Source: Janthinobacterium silvisoli
GTDB lineage: Bacteria; Pseudomonadota; Gammaproteobacteria; Burkholderiales; Burkholderiaceae_D
Direction of reading: 5' to 3'
DNA length: 64,000 nucleotides
NCBI RefSeq assembly: GCF_014200725.1
Contig: NZ_JACHCL010000001.1
Location: forward strand, 558,001 to 622,000
The translations under genes and the position numbers were made by a program. Numbering within the stretch: the stretch's first letter is position 1; every line of letters begins with the position of its first letter. The notes beneath the pieces were generated by a model. It was not told where the DNA came from. It made no database searches and was given only the letters and a program-made list of their open reading frames with translations. Positions 27,450-36,166 of this stretch are shown piece after piece.

Positions 27450-29546
27450 TTAACCGCCCTGGCCTGCTGGCGCCTGGTCGCCCAGCAGAGCCTGGGCGCG
27501 CTGGCAAACATTCTCGACCGTGTAGCCGTAATGCTGCATCAGCACATCACCCGGGGCCGACGCGCCAAAAGTATCGATTGCGATCACATCGCCGTGATCA
27601 CCGATATAGCGGTGCCAGCCCTGAGAAACGCCGGCCTCGATCGCCAGGCGCGCCGTTAACGCTGGCGGCAATACCGTATCGCGATAGTCCTGCGGCTGCG
27701 CATCGAACAATTCCCAGCTCGGCATCGACACCACGCTGGCGAACACCTTGCGCAGCGCCAGCGCCTCTTGCACGGCCAGCGCCAGGGTCACTTCCGAACC
27801 GCTGGCGATCAGCAGCACTTGCGCCTTGCCGCCAGCCGCGCCAGACAATACATAAGCACCGCGCAGCAAGCCTTCGGCCGGTGCGTATTTGCTGCGGTCC
27901 AGGGTGGGCAAATGCTGGCGCGTCAGGGCCAGCGCCACCGGTTGCTCGCGCGATTGCAGCGCCACCCGCCAGGCATACGCCGTTTCATTCGCGTCGGCGG
28001 GCCGTATCACGATCAGGCGCGGAATCGCGCGCAAGCTAGCCAGTTGTTCTATCGGCTGGTGCGTCGGACCATCTTCGCCCAGGGCGATGCTGTCGTGCGT
28101 GAAGACGAAGACCACACGCAGCTCCATCAGGGCAGCCAGCCGTATCGACGGACGCATGTAATCGGAAAAAATCAGAAAGGTGGCGCAGAACGGGATCGCG
28201 CCACCATGCGCAGCGATGCCATTCGAGATCGCCGCCATCGCATGTTCGCGCACGCCGAAATGCAGGTTGCGGCCCGCATAATTCCAGTCGCCGCCGTTCG
28301 ATCCCTGGCGATCGGGTGCAAGCAGGGCCGGCGGCTGGAAGTCGCCGGTGTCTTTCAGCGCCGTATAGGTCGATGGATCGAGGTCGGCCGAACCGCCTAT
28401 CAACGCCGGCAGATGCGCGGCGACGCCATTCATTACCAGGCCGGATGCGCTGCGCGTGGCCATGCCCTTGGCGTCGGCTGGAAACGCTGGGATTCCTGCA
28501 TCCCAGCCATCGGGCAAGGCACAGCCGCCTGGCTGCATCAGCTGCCGCAATGCCAGCGCCAGCTCAGGATAGGCGCGCTCGTAATCATCGAGCCGCTGTT
28601 GCCACGCCGCATGTTCACGCCGGCCGCCCTGGCCCAGCGCCAGGAAGTGCTCGCGCACGGCGTCGGGCACATAAAACGGCGGCTCTTCCGGCCAGCCCAG
28701 CTTGCGCTTGGTAAGTCTCACGTTTTCCTCGCCCAAGGGCGAGCCGTGGGCCTCGAAACTATCCTGCTTGGGCGAGCCATAACCGAGATGGGTACGCACC
28801 AGTATCAGCGAGGGGCGCAAGGTTTCAGCGCGGGCAGCGCGCAGCGCCTGTTCCAGCGCTTCCAGATCATTGCCGTCGGCCACAGTGTGCGTATGCCAGC
28901 CATAAGCGGCAAAACGGGCCGCGCGGTCTTCGCTGAAGGTCATGTCGGTACCCGCCGACAAGGTGACGTTGTTGTCGTCATACAGATAAATCAGCTTGCC
29001 GAGTTGCAGATGGCCCGCCAGCGAGGCGGCTTCGGCCGCCACACCCTCCATCAGGTCGCCATCGCTGACCAGAGCGTAGGTGTAGTGATCGATCACCGTG
29101 TGGCCTTCGCGGTTGAAGCGCGCCGCCAGATGGGCTTCAACCATCGCCATGCCGACACCGTTGGCGAAACCCTGGCCCAGCGGCCCGGTCGTCAGTTCGA
29201 CGCCAGGTGTCAAGCCCCGCTCGGGATGGCCGGGCGTGATGCTGCCCCACTGGCGAAACTGGCGCATCTGTTCCATGGGCAGCGCGTAACCGGTCAAATG
29301 CAGCAGGCTGTATAGCAAGGCCGAGCCGTGGCCGGCCGACAGCACGAAGCGGTCGCGGTCGAACCATTGCGGGTCATCCGGATCATGCTTGAGCAGGCGG
29401 GTCCACAAGATATAGGCCATCGGTGCGGCATCGAGCGGCAAGCCCGGATGGCCGCTATTGGCTTGCTGGACGGTGTCGATCGCCAAAAAACGCAGGGCAT
29501 CGACACTTTGTTGATCAAGCGCTGAAGCGGAAAGCGGTGCGTTCAT
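27450..29546 (-). CDS. tkt: Transketolase
   Basis: Thiamine-diphosphate enzyme of the non-oxidative pentose phosphate pathway, 698 residues, full family length. [10 protein letters not shown] and [12 protein letters not shown] lie in the N-terminal domain; the [13 protein letters not shown] motif near 158 binds ThDP and Mg2+; the pyrimidine domain shows [19 protein letters not shown] (near 470). A GGGAG site precedes the ATG. It faces gnd-tal with only 4 bp between the stops. Its own promoter region (29547-29658) shows nothing distinctive. Confidence 0.93.
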   Translation of the reverse strand: MNAPLSASALDQQSVDALRFLAIDTVQQANSGHPGLPLDAAPMAYILWTRLLKHDPDDPQWFDRDRFVLSAGHGSALLYSLLHLTGYALPMEQMRQFRQWGSITPGHPERGLTPGVELTTGPLGQGFANGVGMAMVEAHLAARFNREGHTVIDHYTYALVSDGDLMEGVAAEAASLAGHLQLGKLIYLYDDNNVTLSAGTDMTFSEDRAARFAAYGWHTHTVADGNDLEALEQALRAARAETLRPSLILVRTHLGYGSPKQDSFEAHGSPLGEENVRLTKRKLGWPEEPPFYVPDAVREHFLALGQGGRREHAAWQQRLDDYERAYPELALALRQLMQPGGCALPDGWDAGIPAFPADAKGMATRSASGLVMNGVAAHLPALIGGSADLDPSTYTALKDTGDFQPPALLAPDRQGSNGGDWNYAGRNLHFGVREHAMAAISNGIAAHGGAIPFCATFLIFSDYMRPSIRLAALMELRVVFVFTHDSIALGEDGPTHQPIEQLASLRAIPRLIVIRPADANETAYAWRVALQSREQPVALALTRQHLPTLDRSKYAPAEGLLRGAYVLSGAAGGKAQVLLIASGSEVTLALAVQEALALRKVFASVVSMPSWELFDAQPQDYRDTVLPPALTARLAIEAGVSQGWHRYIGDHGDVIAIDTFGASAPGDVLMQHYGYTVENVCQRAQALLGDQAPAGQGG

Positions 29547-29658
29547 TTATGACTCCCTGGTGGCGCCGGCAGGCTAAGACTCTTCAGTCTAGTCCCCGCC
29601 AGCGCCACACTCCGTGCGCTGATCCACATAGCCGCCAGGTGCGCGAACGAATGCTGGC

Positions 29659-30171
29659 TCAGGCCTGCATTTCCGGCAAGGTGATTTCCGCCTTGCGCGC
29701 CGCAATCTGCCGGCCCAGGGCTGGCAGATCGAGTTTTGCGGCACGCGCTTTCGGGAACATGTCTTGCTCTTCTTCCTGCACGTGATGCTCAATCTGCTCG
29801 GACAGCACCTTGACCTTGGCATCGTATAAATCTTCGCCGGGCTCCATGGCGACGATTTGCGCGATCAAGTCCTTGGCTGATGCATGCTCGACCAGCGCTT
29901 CATCGACCAGATCCTGATTACCCTTGCTAGCTTCGCGTACAGCCGGGTAAAAAATCTCTTCTTCCGCCGTCGCGTGCTTGCTCAATTCCAGGCAGATTTT
30001 CAAGGCCAGCTTGCGCTTGCTGGCGAGCGACCTGTCGCTCAGTGCCTCGTACTGCTCGAACAGCTCCTTGACGTTTTGATGATCTTGCTTGAGCAGCGCT
30101 ATCGCGTCCATCTCGGGGATGCCGGTGATTTTTTGGGAAACGGGAGCTGCCTGATGGGATTGGGTGGCCAT
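29659..30171 (-). CDS. Hemerythrin-like HHE domain protein
   Basis: About 170 residues from the ATG at 30171, which follows GGAGACACG. One hemerythrin/HHE cation-binding domain (about 25-150) has the ligand pattern LKQDHQNVKELF, SKHATAEEEIFYPAV, VEHASAKDLI and EHHVQEEEQDMFP, so the di-iron His/Glu set looks complete. Such proteins bind O2 or NO or act in oxidative-stress and iron handling; the exact role is unclear. It is isolated: tkt upstream on one side and fructokinase on the other, each separated by more than 100 bp. Confidence 0.83.
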   Translation of the reverse strand: MATQSHQAAPVSQKITGIPEMDAIALLKQDHQNVKELFEQYEALSDRSLASKRKLALKICLELSKHATAEEEIFYPAVREASKGNQDLVDEALVEHASAKDLIAQIVAMEPGEDLYDAKVKVLSEQIEHHVQEEEQDMFPKARAAKLDLPALGRQIAARKAEITLPEMQA

Positions 30172-30368
30172 ATTCGTGTCTCCATGTGGTGTGAAGGGAC
30201 GATACCGCTTGCGGGCATCGGAACTCACATTGTAGGCACGGCCAGAAGAAGGTCTTGTAGGACTTTCACTTATAGCAAGGTAGGCAAACTGAGCCTCCTC
30301 AGATTCGCCGCAAAGAAAACCAGTCCGCACCATGATAGCTGCGGACTGGAATGATTTCTAACAAGCAA

Positions 30369-31289
30369 TTAGGCCAGCACGGTGCGCTCGACCAGCTTTT
30401 CTACCAGTTCCACCGATGGCGGCGAACCGCCGGCTGCCAGGCAGGCGCCCGCGCCGGCCGCAACGGCAAAGCGCAAGTGCTGGCCGCCATCCACGTCAGG
30501 GCGGTAAATCAGGCTGTACAGCAAACCGCCTATGCTGGCGTCGCCCGCCCCCACCGAATCGACCACGTCGATCACTGGTGGCGCCGCCCGCCATGATTGT
30601 TCGCCCTGATACAGGGCAGCGCCTTGCGCGCCACGCGTGTACAGATAGCTGGCGTGCGGATTCCAGCTGCGCAGGGTGGCAAACGCGGCGTCGATATCGG
30701 CATGGCGGAACAAGCCTTCCAGGTCTTCATCGGACACTTTGACCACATCGGCCAGTTCGGTCATGCGGCGCAAGGTGGCGTCGTAGCGCTCGTCCATCAT
30801 GACGCGGAAATTCGGGTCATAGCTGATCTTCACGCCGGCCGCCTTCAATTCAGTGGCCAGGGCCACCAGCTTGCTTCCCAGCGGTTCGCGCGCCAGGCTG
30901 ATGCCGCCGAAATGCACCCATTGCACCTGCTGCTGCCAGGTCGGCGGCAGCTGCGCCGCGTCAAAATGCAGGTCGGCGCTGTCATCGCCGATAAAGTAAT
31001 ACGTAGGCGGATGCAGTTCGTGCACGATCGCCAGCAAGGGGGATTTGGCATAACGCTGCAAAAAGCGCATGTCCAGGCCTGCGACTTCGGTCGCTTGCGC
31101 CAGCGCGTCGCCAAACACATCGCGGCTCACGGCGCCCGCAAACGCGCTGGGCACGCCCAGGCGCGCCATCACGCGCGCCACATTCCAGGTCGAGCCGCCA
31201 ACCTGGCTGCTCCACTGGTCTGCGCTAGTGCGCAGCATATCGGTCAAGGCTTCGCCAGCCGACACAAAACGGGGAAACTGGGCGCTCAT
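30369..31289 (-). CDS. Fructokinase, PfkB family
   Basis: A 306-residue PfkB carbohydrate kinase. N-terminal GGSTWNVARVMARLG (near 31) and the C-terminal catalytic VDSVGAGDASIGGLLY (near 238-253) with GAGD are intact. The ATG overlaps the stop of the AGE-family isomerase gene (ATGA), so the pair is coupled. With that partner it most likely phosphorylates fructose to fructose-6-phosphate. Other sugar kinases of the family cannot be excluded. The 197-bp gap downstream (30172-30368) shows no terminator I recognise. Confidence 0.82.
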   Translation of the reverse strand: MSAQFPRFVSAGEALTDMLRTSADQWSSQVGGSTWNVARVMARLGVPSAFAGAVSRDVFGDALAQATEVAGLDMRFLQRYAKSPLLAIVHELHPPTYYFIGDDSADLHFDAAQLPPTWQQQVQWVHFGGISLAREPLGSKLVALATELKAAGVKISYDPNFRVMMDERYDATLRRMTELADVVKVSDEDLEGLFRHADIDAAFATLRSWNPHASYLYTRGAQGAALYQGEQSWRAAPPVIDVVDSVGAGDASIGGLLYSLIYRPDVDGGQHLRFAVAAGAGACLAAGGSPPSVELVEKLVERTVLA

Positions 31290-32500
31290 GCTGCACCGCC
31301 AATCACGTTCAGCACTTCATAGCAAGCGCCCATGGTGTGGTAATCGACCTTGCCGGCCGGGCTTTTCTCGGCGCTGATTTTTTGGTTATCGGGTGTCAGG
31401 ATGCGGTACCAGGCGCCGTGGTCATGGTCGACAAAATGCTGCCAGCTATAGTCCCAGATCTTGTCATAGGTCTTCCAGTAACCCTCGCCGCCGGTGCGCG
31501 CAGCCAGCACGGCAGCGGCAGCAAAGCTCTCGGCCTGCACCCAGAAGTATTTGTCGCCGTCGCAGATTTCGTCTTGCGGACCGAAGCCGTAATGGATGCC
31601 GCCATGCTGGCCATCCCAGGCTTTCGCCAGCGCCGTGTCGAACAATTCACGCGCGCGTGGCAGCAGCCAGTCCGACGGGCCGGCCATGAATTTGGCATGG
31701 CGCTCCATGATCAAGAGCAGCTTGGCCCACTCGGTGAAATGGCCGGGCTGGTAACCCCAGGGGCGGAAGATATTGCTCTTGTCATGCAGGTTGTAGTCCC
31801 AGTCGATGGACCAGTCAGGGCGGTAGTGTTCCCAGATCATGCCATCGGCCAGCGCAGCCTGGCGCACGGTGACATTGTGCGCCAAGGTCTCGGCGCGGTG
31901 CAGGTAGCGCGCCTCGCCGGTCGCTTCAAACGCGGCCAGCATCGCTTCGCAGGCATGCATATTGGCGTTCTGGCCCCGGTAGCCGTCCAAGGTCGCCCAG
32001 TCGGCGCTGGCCACGTCGGCATACAGGCCGTGTTCGGGCAGCCAGAAACGCTGCTCCATCAATTCAAATGTCTCGTCCAGGTAGGCACGCGCTTCCTGCA
32101 TGCCCGCTTGCAAGGCATGCGCGTAGGCCAGTAGCACGAAGGCCAGGCCGTAGCAGTGGTTGGCGCCGTCTTCCACCGTCTTGAGACCATCTTTCCACTT
32201 CAGCTGCCAGGCATAGCCGCCCGTGGCCGGATCGCGGTGCACCTCGCGCAAGAAGGCCACGCCATGGCGCAGCGCGGCCTGATAATCGTCGTCGCCGAAC
32301 TGGCGGTAGGCCATGGCGTAATTGAAGATGAAGCGCGTGCTGCTGACCAGGTGGCGCGTCTCGCTATCGTAGATGCTGCCGTCATCGAGGAAAAAGTGAT
32401 AAAAGCCGCCGGTGGGGTCGATGGCGCGCGGGTGATAAAAACGCATGGTGTGGGCGATATGCTCGACGAGCATGCGTGGTGAGCGAAAATCGGGTGTCAT
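31286..32500 (-). CDS. AGE-family epimerase/isomerase (mannose isomerase-like)
   Basis: A 404-residue (alpha/alpha)6-barrel enzyme of the N-acylglucosamine 2-epimerase family, which also includes YihS and bacterial mannose isomerase. The sequence has the conserved aromatic/His-rich segments GGFYHFFLDDGSIYD, RFIFNYAMAYRQFG, GANHCYGLAFVLLAYA, HACEAMLAAFEATGE and GHFTEWAKLLL. Paired with a fructokinase, mannose-to-fructose isomerisation is the most economical role, since a GlcNAc epimerase would not need that kinase. It is the first gene of the operon behind the palindrome at 32520-32539. Confidence 0.78.
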   Translation of the reverse strand: MTPDFRSPRMLVEHIAHTMRFYHPRAIDPTGGFYHFFLDDGSIYDSETRHLVSSTRFIFNYAMAYRQFGDDDYQAALRHGVAFLREVHRDPATGGYAWQLKWKDGLKTVEDGANHCYGLAFVLLAYAHALQAGMQEARAYLDETFELMEQRFWLPEHGLYADVASADWATLDGYRGQNANMHACEAMLAAFEATGEARYLHRAETLAHNVTVRQAALADGMIWEHYRPDWSIDWDYNLHDKSNIFRPWGYQPGHFTEWAKLLLIMERHAKFMAGPSDWLLPRARELFDTALAKAWDGQHGGIHYGFGPQDEICDGDKYFWVQAESFAAAAVLAARTGGEGYWKTYDKIWDYSWQHFVDHDHGAWYRILTPDNQKISAEKSPAGKVDYHTMGACYEVLNVIGGAA

Positions 32501-32519
32501 GATGGCGACTGTCTCATTA

Positions 32520-32539
32520 ATTTGTTATCGATAACAAAT
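32520..32539. promoter_or_regulatory. 20-bp perfect palindrome, LacI-type operator
   Basis: ATTTGTTATCGATAACAAAT is fully self-complementary with a central CG, the hallmark of LacI/GalR-family operators. It lies 20 bp before the isomerase-fructokinase operon, where it would block its promoter. No LacI gene is adjacent; the nearest is at 24146-25195. The rest of the 201-bp gap to the next gene shows nothing further. Confidence 0.75.
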
Positions 32540-32701
32540 ATCATAGCATGCCGTATCAAGGCCGTCTCGCCAAATAAAGGCGCAGGAGTCTGGGCCAGCA
32601 CAGGCAGCACCAGCGGCAAACTGGCGCACTGCACAGCAGGCATTTGACAGCCCAAGGGGCGCAGCTTACATTGCACTTTTCAACATAGACCCGGGACTGC
32701 C

Positions 32702-33091
32702 ATGAAGCACTTATCGAAAACTGCCCTGATCTTGTTGCTCGCTGCCAGCGCCAGCAGCAGCGCTTACGCCGATGCGCCTCTCACCGGCTGCGCCGCCAAG
32801 CGCGACAGCATCAGCACCGAACTGCGGCTGGCCAGGGAAAAAGGCTATGCCGACAAGGTCACGGGCTTGCAGCGTGCGCTCGATGAAGTCAATGCCCACT
32901 GCCGCGACGATGCGCTGACCGAGCGCCGCCAGCAAAAACTGATCAAGGCACAGGCCAAAGTGAGCCAGACGGAGCGTTCGCTGCGCCTGGCCCAGGAAGC
33001 CAACAAGGAACCGAAGAAAATTGCCAAGCTGCAAGGCAGGCTGCAAAAGGCACAGTCTGAATTAGCGGCGCTGCAAGCGAAACAGCCTTAA
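32702..33091 (+). CDS. DUF1090 family periplasmic protein
   Basis: A 129-residue protein with a signal peptide (to about residue 23, SSAYA-DA) and a short helical mature part. The CAAKRDSISTEL and NAHCRDD segments carry the conserved Cys pair of DUF1090 (YqjC family); the remainder (about 75-128) is highly charged and predicted coiled coil. The function of the family is unknown. It stands alone and converges with mmsA 26 bp away. Confidence 0.82.
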   Translation: MKHLSKTALILLLAASASSSAYADAPLTGCAAKRDSISTELRLAREKGYADKVTGLQRALDEVNAHCRDDALTERRQQKLIKAQAKVSQTERSLRLAQEANKEPKKIAKLQGRLQKAQSELAALQAKQP

Positions 33092-33117
33092 GTCATCTCC
33101 AGCTCACCACAATCGCC

Positions 33118-34632
33118 TTACTTCATGGCGATGGTGGTATTCACACCGCTGCCGCCATCGTCGGGTGCAAACCAGCGGGCCGTGACGGTCTTGGTCTGCG
33201 TCCAGAAATACAGCGCCTGTTTGCCGTTCGGGCCCAGGTCGCCCAACTTGGAAGCGCGCGAACCCGTAAAACTGAAATAGGCGACCGGCACGGGAATGGC
33301 CACGTTGATGCCAACCTGGCCCACGTCGATCTCGTTCTGGAATTTGCGCCCTGCCCAGCCAGATGACGTAAAGATCGAGGTGCCATTGCCGTTCGGGTTG
33401 GCGTTGATGAAGGCAATCGCTTCATCGAGGGTCTCGGCTTCCACCACGCACATGGCGGGGCCGAAGATTTCTTGCGTATAGATGGAGTGGCTGGACTCAA
33501 CGCCAGAAAAGATCGTCGGCCCCATGAAGTTGCCGCCCTCGTAGCCAGCCACCTGGTGGCCACGGCCATCGAGCAGCAATTGCGCGCCTTCATCGACACC
33601 GGCCTGTATCAGTTTTTCCGCGCGCTGCAAGGCGGCCTTGGACACCATCGGTCCCAGGTCGGCCTCGCGGTCGCTGCCCGGCCCGACTTTCAGTTTTTTT
33701 GAACGCGCAACGATTTCCGGCAGCCATGCCCGCGCCGTGCCCACCAGTACCACCACGGAATTGGCCATGCAGCGCTGGCCGGCCGCGCCAAACGCCGCGC
33801 CGATCAGGTTATTGATCGCCTGTTCCTTGTTCGCGTCAGCCAGCACCACGCAATGGTTTTTCGCCCCCATCATCGATTGCGCGCGCTTGCCCGCCTCGCT
33901 GGCGCGGCGGTACACATGCGTGCCCACGTGGGTGGAACCGATGAAGGACACAGCCTTGATGTCGGGATGGTCGCACAGCAGGTTGACGACGTCGGCGCCG
34001 CCATGCACCACATTGAGCACACCGGCAGGCAAGCCCGCCTGGTATAGCAATTCGACCAGGTACATGGTCGACGATGGGTCTTGCTCGGACGGTTTCAGCA
34101 CGAAGGTATTGCCGCACGCGATAGCAATCGGGAACATGAAGCATGGCAGCATGACCGGGAAGTTGAAGGCCGTGATGCCGGCGCCCACGCCCAGCGGCTG
34201 GTAGATATTGTAGACATCGACACCAGTGGCCGCGTTTTCGGCGATCTCGCCCAGCTGCAGGGTGGCGATCGAACACGCGTGCTCCACCACTTCCAGGCCC
34301 CGCATCACCTCCCCTTCCGCGTCGGGCAAGGTCTTGCCATGTTCGCGCGTGATCAGTTCAGCCAGGGTGCCGATATTATCGCGTATCAGCTGCTGGTACT
34401 TGAGCATGATGCGCATGCGTGCCGCCAGCGGCGTATTGCGCCAGGTCTTGAATGCTTCCCTGGCGGTGGCAACCGCCAGCTCTACTTCCTCGCGCGTGGA
34501 AAACGGCACCATGGCGACGATTTCCTGCGTAGCCGGATTGATCACGTCGCGCCAGTCGGTGCTGGTGGATATATGCGGCTTGCCGCCGATGTGCAGGGCG
34601 ATGGCGGGGACTTGGGTCAATGCTTGGTTCAT
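33118..34632 (-). CDS. mmsA: CoA-acylating methylmalonate-semialdehyde dehydrogenase
   Basis: A 504-residue aldehyde dehydrogenase of the MmsA/IolA type. It oxidises methylmalonate semialdehyde (valine) or malonate semialdehyde (inositol) to propionyl- or acetyl-CoA. Motifs: QPLGVGAGITAFNFPVMLPCFMFPIA (about 140-165), FIGSTHVGTHVY (near 230), GAKNHCVVLADANKEQ (near 253) and AAFGAAGQRCMANS with the catalytic Cys (near 287). It lies 10 bp after a lone amino-acid-type binding protein gene, and a GGAGG site precedes the ATG. The inositol locus in this window lacks iolA, so this enzyme may serve that pathway. Confidence 0.9.
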   Translation of the reverse strand: MNQALTQVPAIALHIGGKPHISTSTDWRDVINPATQEIVAMVPFSTREEVELAVATAREAFKTWRNTPLAARMRIMLKYQQLIRDNIGTLAELITREHGKTLPDAEGEVMRGLEVVEHACSIATLQLGEIAENAATGVDVYNIYQPLGVGAGITAFNFPVMLPCFMFPIAIACGNTFVLKPSEQDPSSTMYLVELLYQAGLPAGVLNVVHGGADVVNLLCDHPDIKAVSFIGSTHVGTHVYRRASEAGKRAQSMMGAKNHCVVLADANKEQAINNLIGAAFGAAGQRCMANSVVVLVGTARAWLPEIVARSKKLKVGPGSDREADLGPMVSKAALQRAEKLIQAGVDEGAQLLLDGRGHQVAGYEGGNFMGPTIFSGVESSHSIYTQEIFGPAMCVVEAETLDEAIAFINANPNGNGTSIFTSSGWAGRKFQNEIDVGQVGINVAIPVPVAYFSFTGSRASKLGDLGPNGKQALYFWTQTKTVTARWFAPDDGGSGVNTTIAMK

Positions 34633-34642
34633 GATTGCCTCC

Positions 34643-35860
34643 TTATTTTTTGACTAAGTTGCAGGCGTTCGCATCCATAGGCTTGAATGCCTGCTCGGCC
34701 GGAATGGTGGACAGCACCTTCAGGTAATCCCAAGGGCCTTTCGATTCGGCCGGGGTCTTCACCTGCACCAGATACATATCGTGGATCACCCTGCCGTCGG
34801 GGCGTATCGAAGCGTTGTGCATGACGGCGTCCTGGATCGGCAGCTGGCGCATTTTTTCGGCGACGATTTTCGAGTCGTCGCTCTTTGCGGCCGCCACCGA
34901 TTTCAGGTAGTGGTAGACGCTGGAATACACGCCGGCCTGCACCATGGTCGGCTTGGCGCCCTTGTTCAGCGCCTCGAAACGTTTGGCAAACGCGCGGCTA
35001 CGGTCGTCGAAATCCCAGTAAAAACCATCGGCATATACCAGGCCTTGCGCCGTTTCCAGGCCCAGCGCGTGCACGTCGGACAGGAACACCAGCAAGGCGG
35101 CCAGGCGCTGGTCCTTGCCGCTGCCGATACGGAATTCGCGCGCCTGCTTGATGGCCGACACCGTGTCGGCCCCGCCATTGGCCAGGCCGATTACCTGTGC
35201 CTTGGACGCTTGCGCCTGTACCAGAAACGATGAAAAATCGGAGGCGTTCAGCGGGTGGCGCACGGCGCCCAGCACCGTGCCGCCATTGCGCTTGACCACC
35301 TCGCTGGCGTCTTTTTCCAGCGAATGGCCGAAGGCATAGTCGACGGTGACGAAGTACCAGGTCTTTTGCCCAAGTTTGGTCAGTGCCGCTGCCGTGCCGG
35401 CCGCCTGCGAATAGGTGTCGAACATCCAGTGGAAGCCGTTCGGCGAGCAGTCTTCATTGGTCAGCCGCCCCGTGGCCGGGCCGCTGAACATGGCGATGCC
35501 GCCCTTTTCCTTCATCAGCTTTTGCACGGCCAGCGCCACCGAGGAATTGGTCAGGTCGACGATGGCGTCCACCTTGTCGCGGTCCAGCCATTCGCGCGCC
35601 TTGGAAGCGGCGACATCGGCCTTGTTCAAATGGTCGGCCGAGACGATCTCGATCTTCATGCCCTTGCATTCGGCCTTCAGGCAATCCTCGACTGCCATCT
35701 GGCTGGCGACGACGGAGCCGCGCCCGCCCATGGCCGAGTATGGCCCGGACATATCGGTCAGCACGCCTATCTTGACCAGACCATCGGAAATCTGCGCTTG
35801 GGCGGCGTTAAAAGTCAGGGCCAGCGCCAGCGCCCCCATGGCCAGGATGGTTTTTTTCAT
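34643..35860 (-). CDS. Branched-chain amino-acid-type periplasmic binding protein
   Basis: A 405-residue type I binding protein (Peripla_BP_6, LivJ/HAAT class). The signal peptide ends near NAAQA-QI; the mature part begins with VKIGVLTDMSGPYSAMGG, the family signature, and shows YFVTVDYAFGHSLEKDASEVVKRNGG. There is no permease or ATPase gene nearby, so it must use a transporter encoded elsewhere or act as a receptor. It is 10 bp upstream of mmsA, which suggests a ligand degraded through (methyl)malonate semialdehyde. The ligand itself is not readable. Confidence 0.82.
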   Translation of the reverse strand: MKKTILAMGALALALTFNAAQAQISDGLVKIGVLTDMSGPYSAMGGRGSVVASQMAVEDCLKAECKGMKIEIVSADHLNKADVAASKAREWLDRDKVDAIVDLTNSSVALAVQKLMKEKGGIAMFSGPATGRLTNEDCSPNGFHWMFDTYSQAAGTAAALTKLGQKTWYFVTVDYAFGHSLEKDASEVVKRNGGTVLGAVRHPLNASDFSSFLVQAQASKAQVIGLANGGADTVSAIKQAREFRIGSGKDQRLAALLVFLSDVHALGLETAQGLVYADGFYWDFDDRSRAFAKRFEALNKGAKPTMVQAGVYSSVYHYLKSVAAAKSDDSKIVAEKMRQLPIQDAVMHNASIRPDGRVIHDMYLVQVKTPAESKGPWDYLKVLSTIPAEQAFKPMDANACNLVKK

Positions 35861-36166
35861 GCATGTCTCCTTATGTCATTCTGTTATAGGTATGGACGTA
35901 TTTTGCATGTGTAAAAATATCTACTCAATCAGAATTAGCGCATAAGTCCTTTGCAAAAATGCACAAGAAAATCACCATAGTCAGCGAATTGAAGTTTCTA
36001 TTAAAAAATAGTTTCCATTGACATATATTGTGCGCCACACACTGTAAATTTTGATTATGATCCCATACGCAACATTTCCATACGGCAATATCAAAGTGAC
36101 GCGGGGCAGCGCTGAACAGCTGCGTGGTAGCGGTCGCCAACCACATATCACCATGAAAACTCAAGC
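35861..36166. promoter_or_regulatory. Divergent control region of the mmsA operon and the GH99-like gene
   Basis: A 306-bp AT-rich gap without a gene. It contains TTTGCAAAAATGCA (35950-35963), which matches elements near the lysR start at 38 kb; TTTCTATT (35995-36002) and TTTCCATT (36012-36019), direct repeats resembling half of the iol operator at 4405-4412; and a CTATT-AAAA-AATAG inverted repeat (35998-36011). These are candidate regulator sites; no binding is shown. Confidence 0.42.

Noticed and set aside
27768..29315. Open plus-strand frame opposite tkt
   Set aside because: Transketolase motifs on the minus strand are complete; the plus frame shows no recognisable domain.
35991..36019. 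Full copy of the iol palindrome
   Set aside because: Only half-sites match; orientation differs (direct rather than inverted), so it is reported only as a resemblance.
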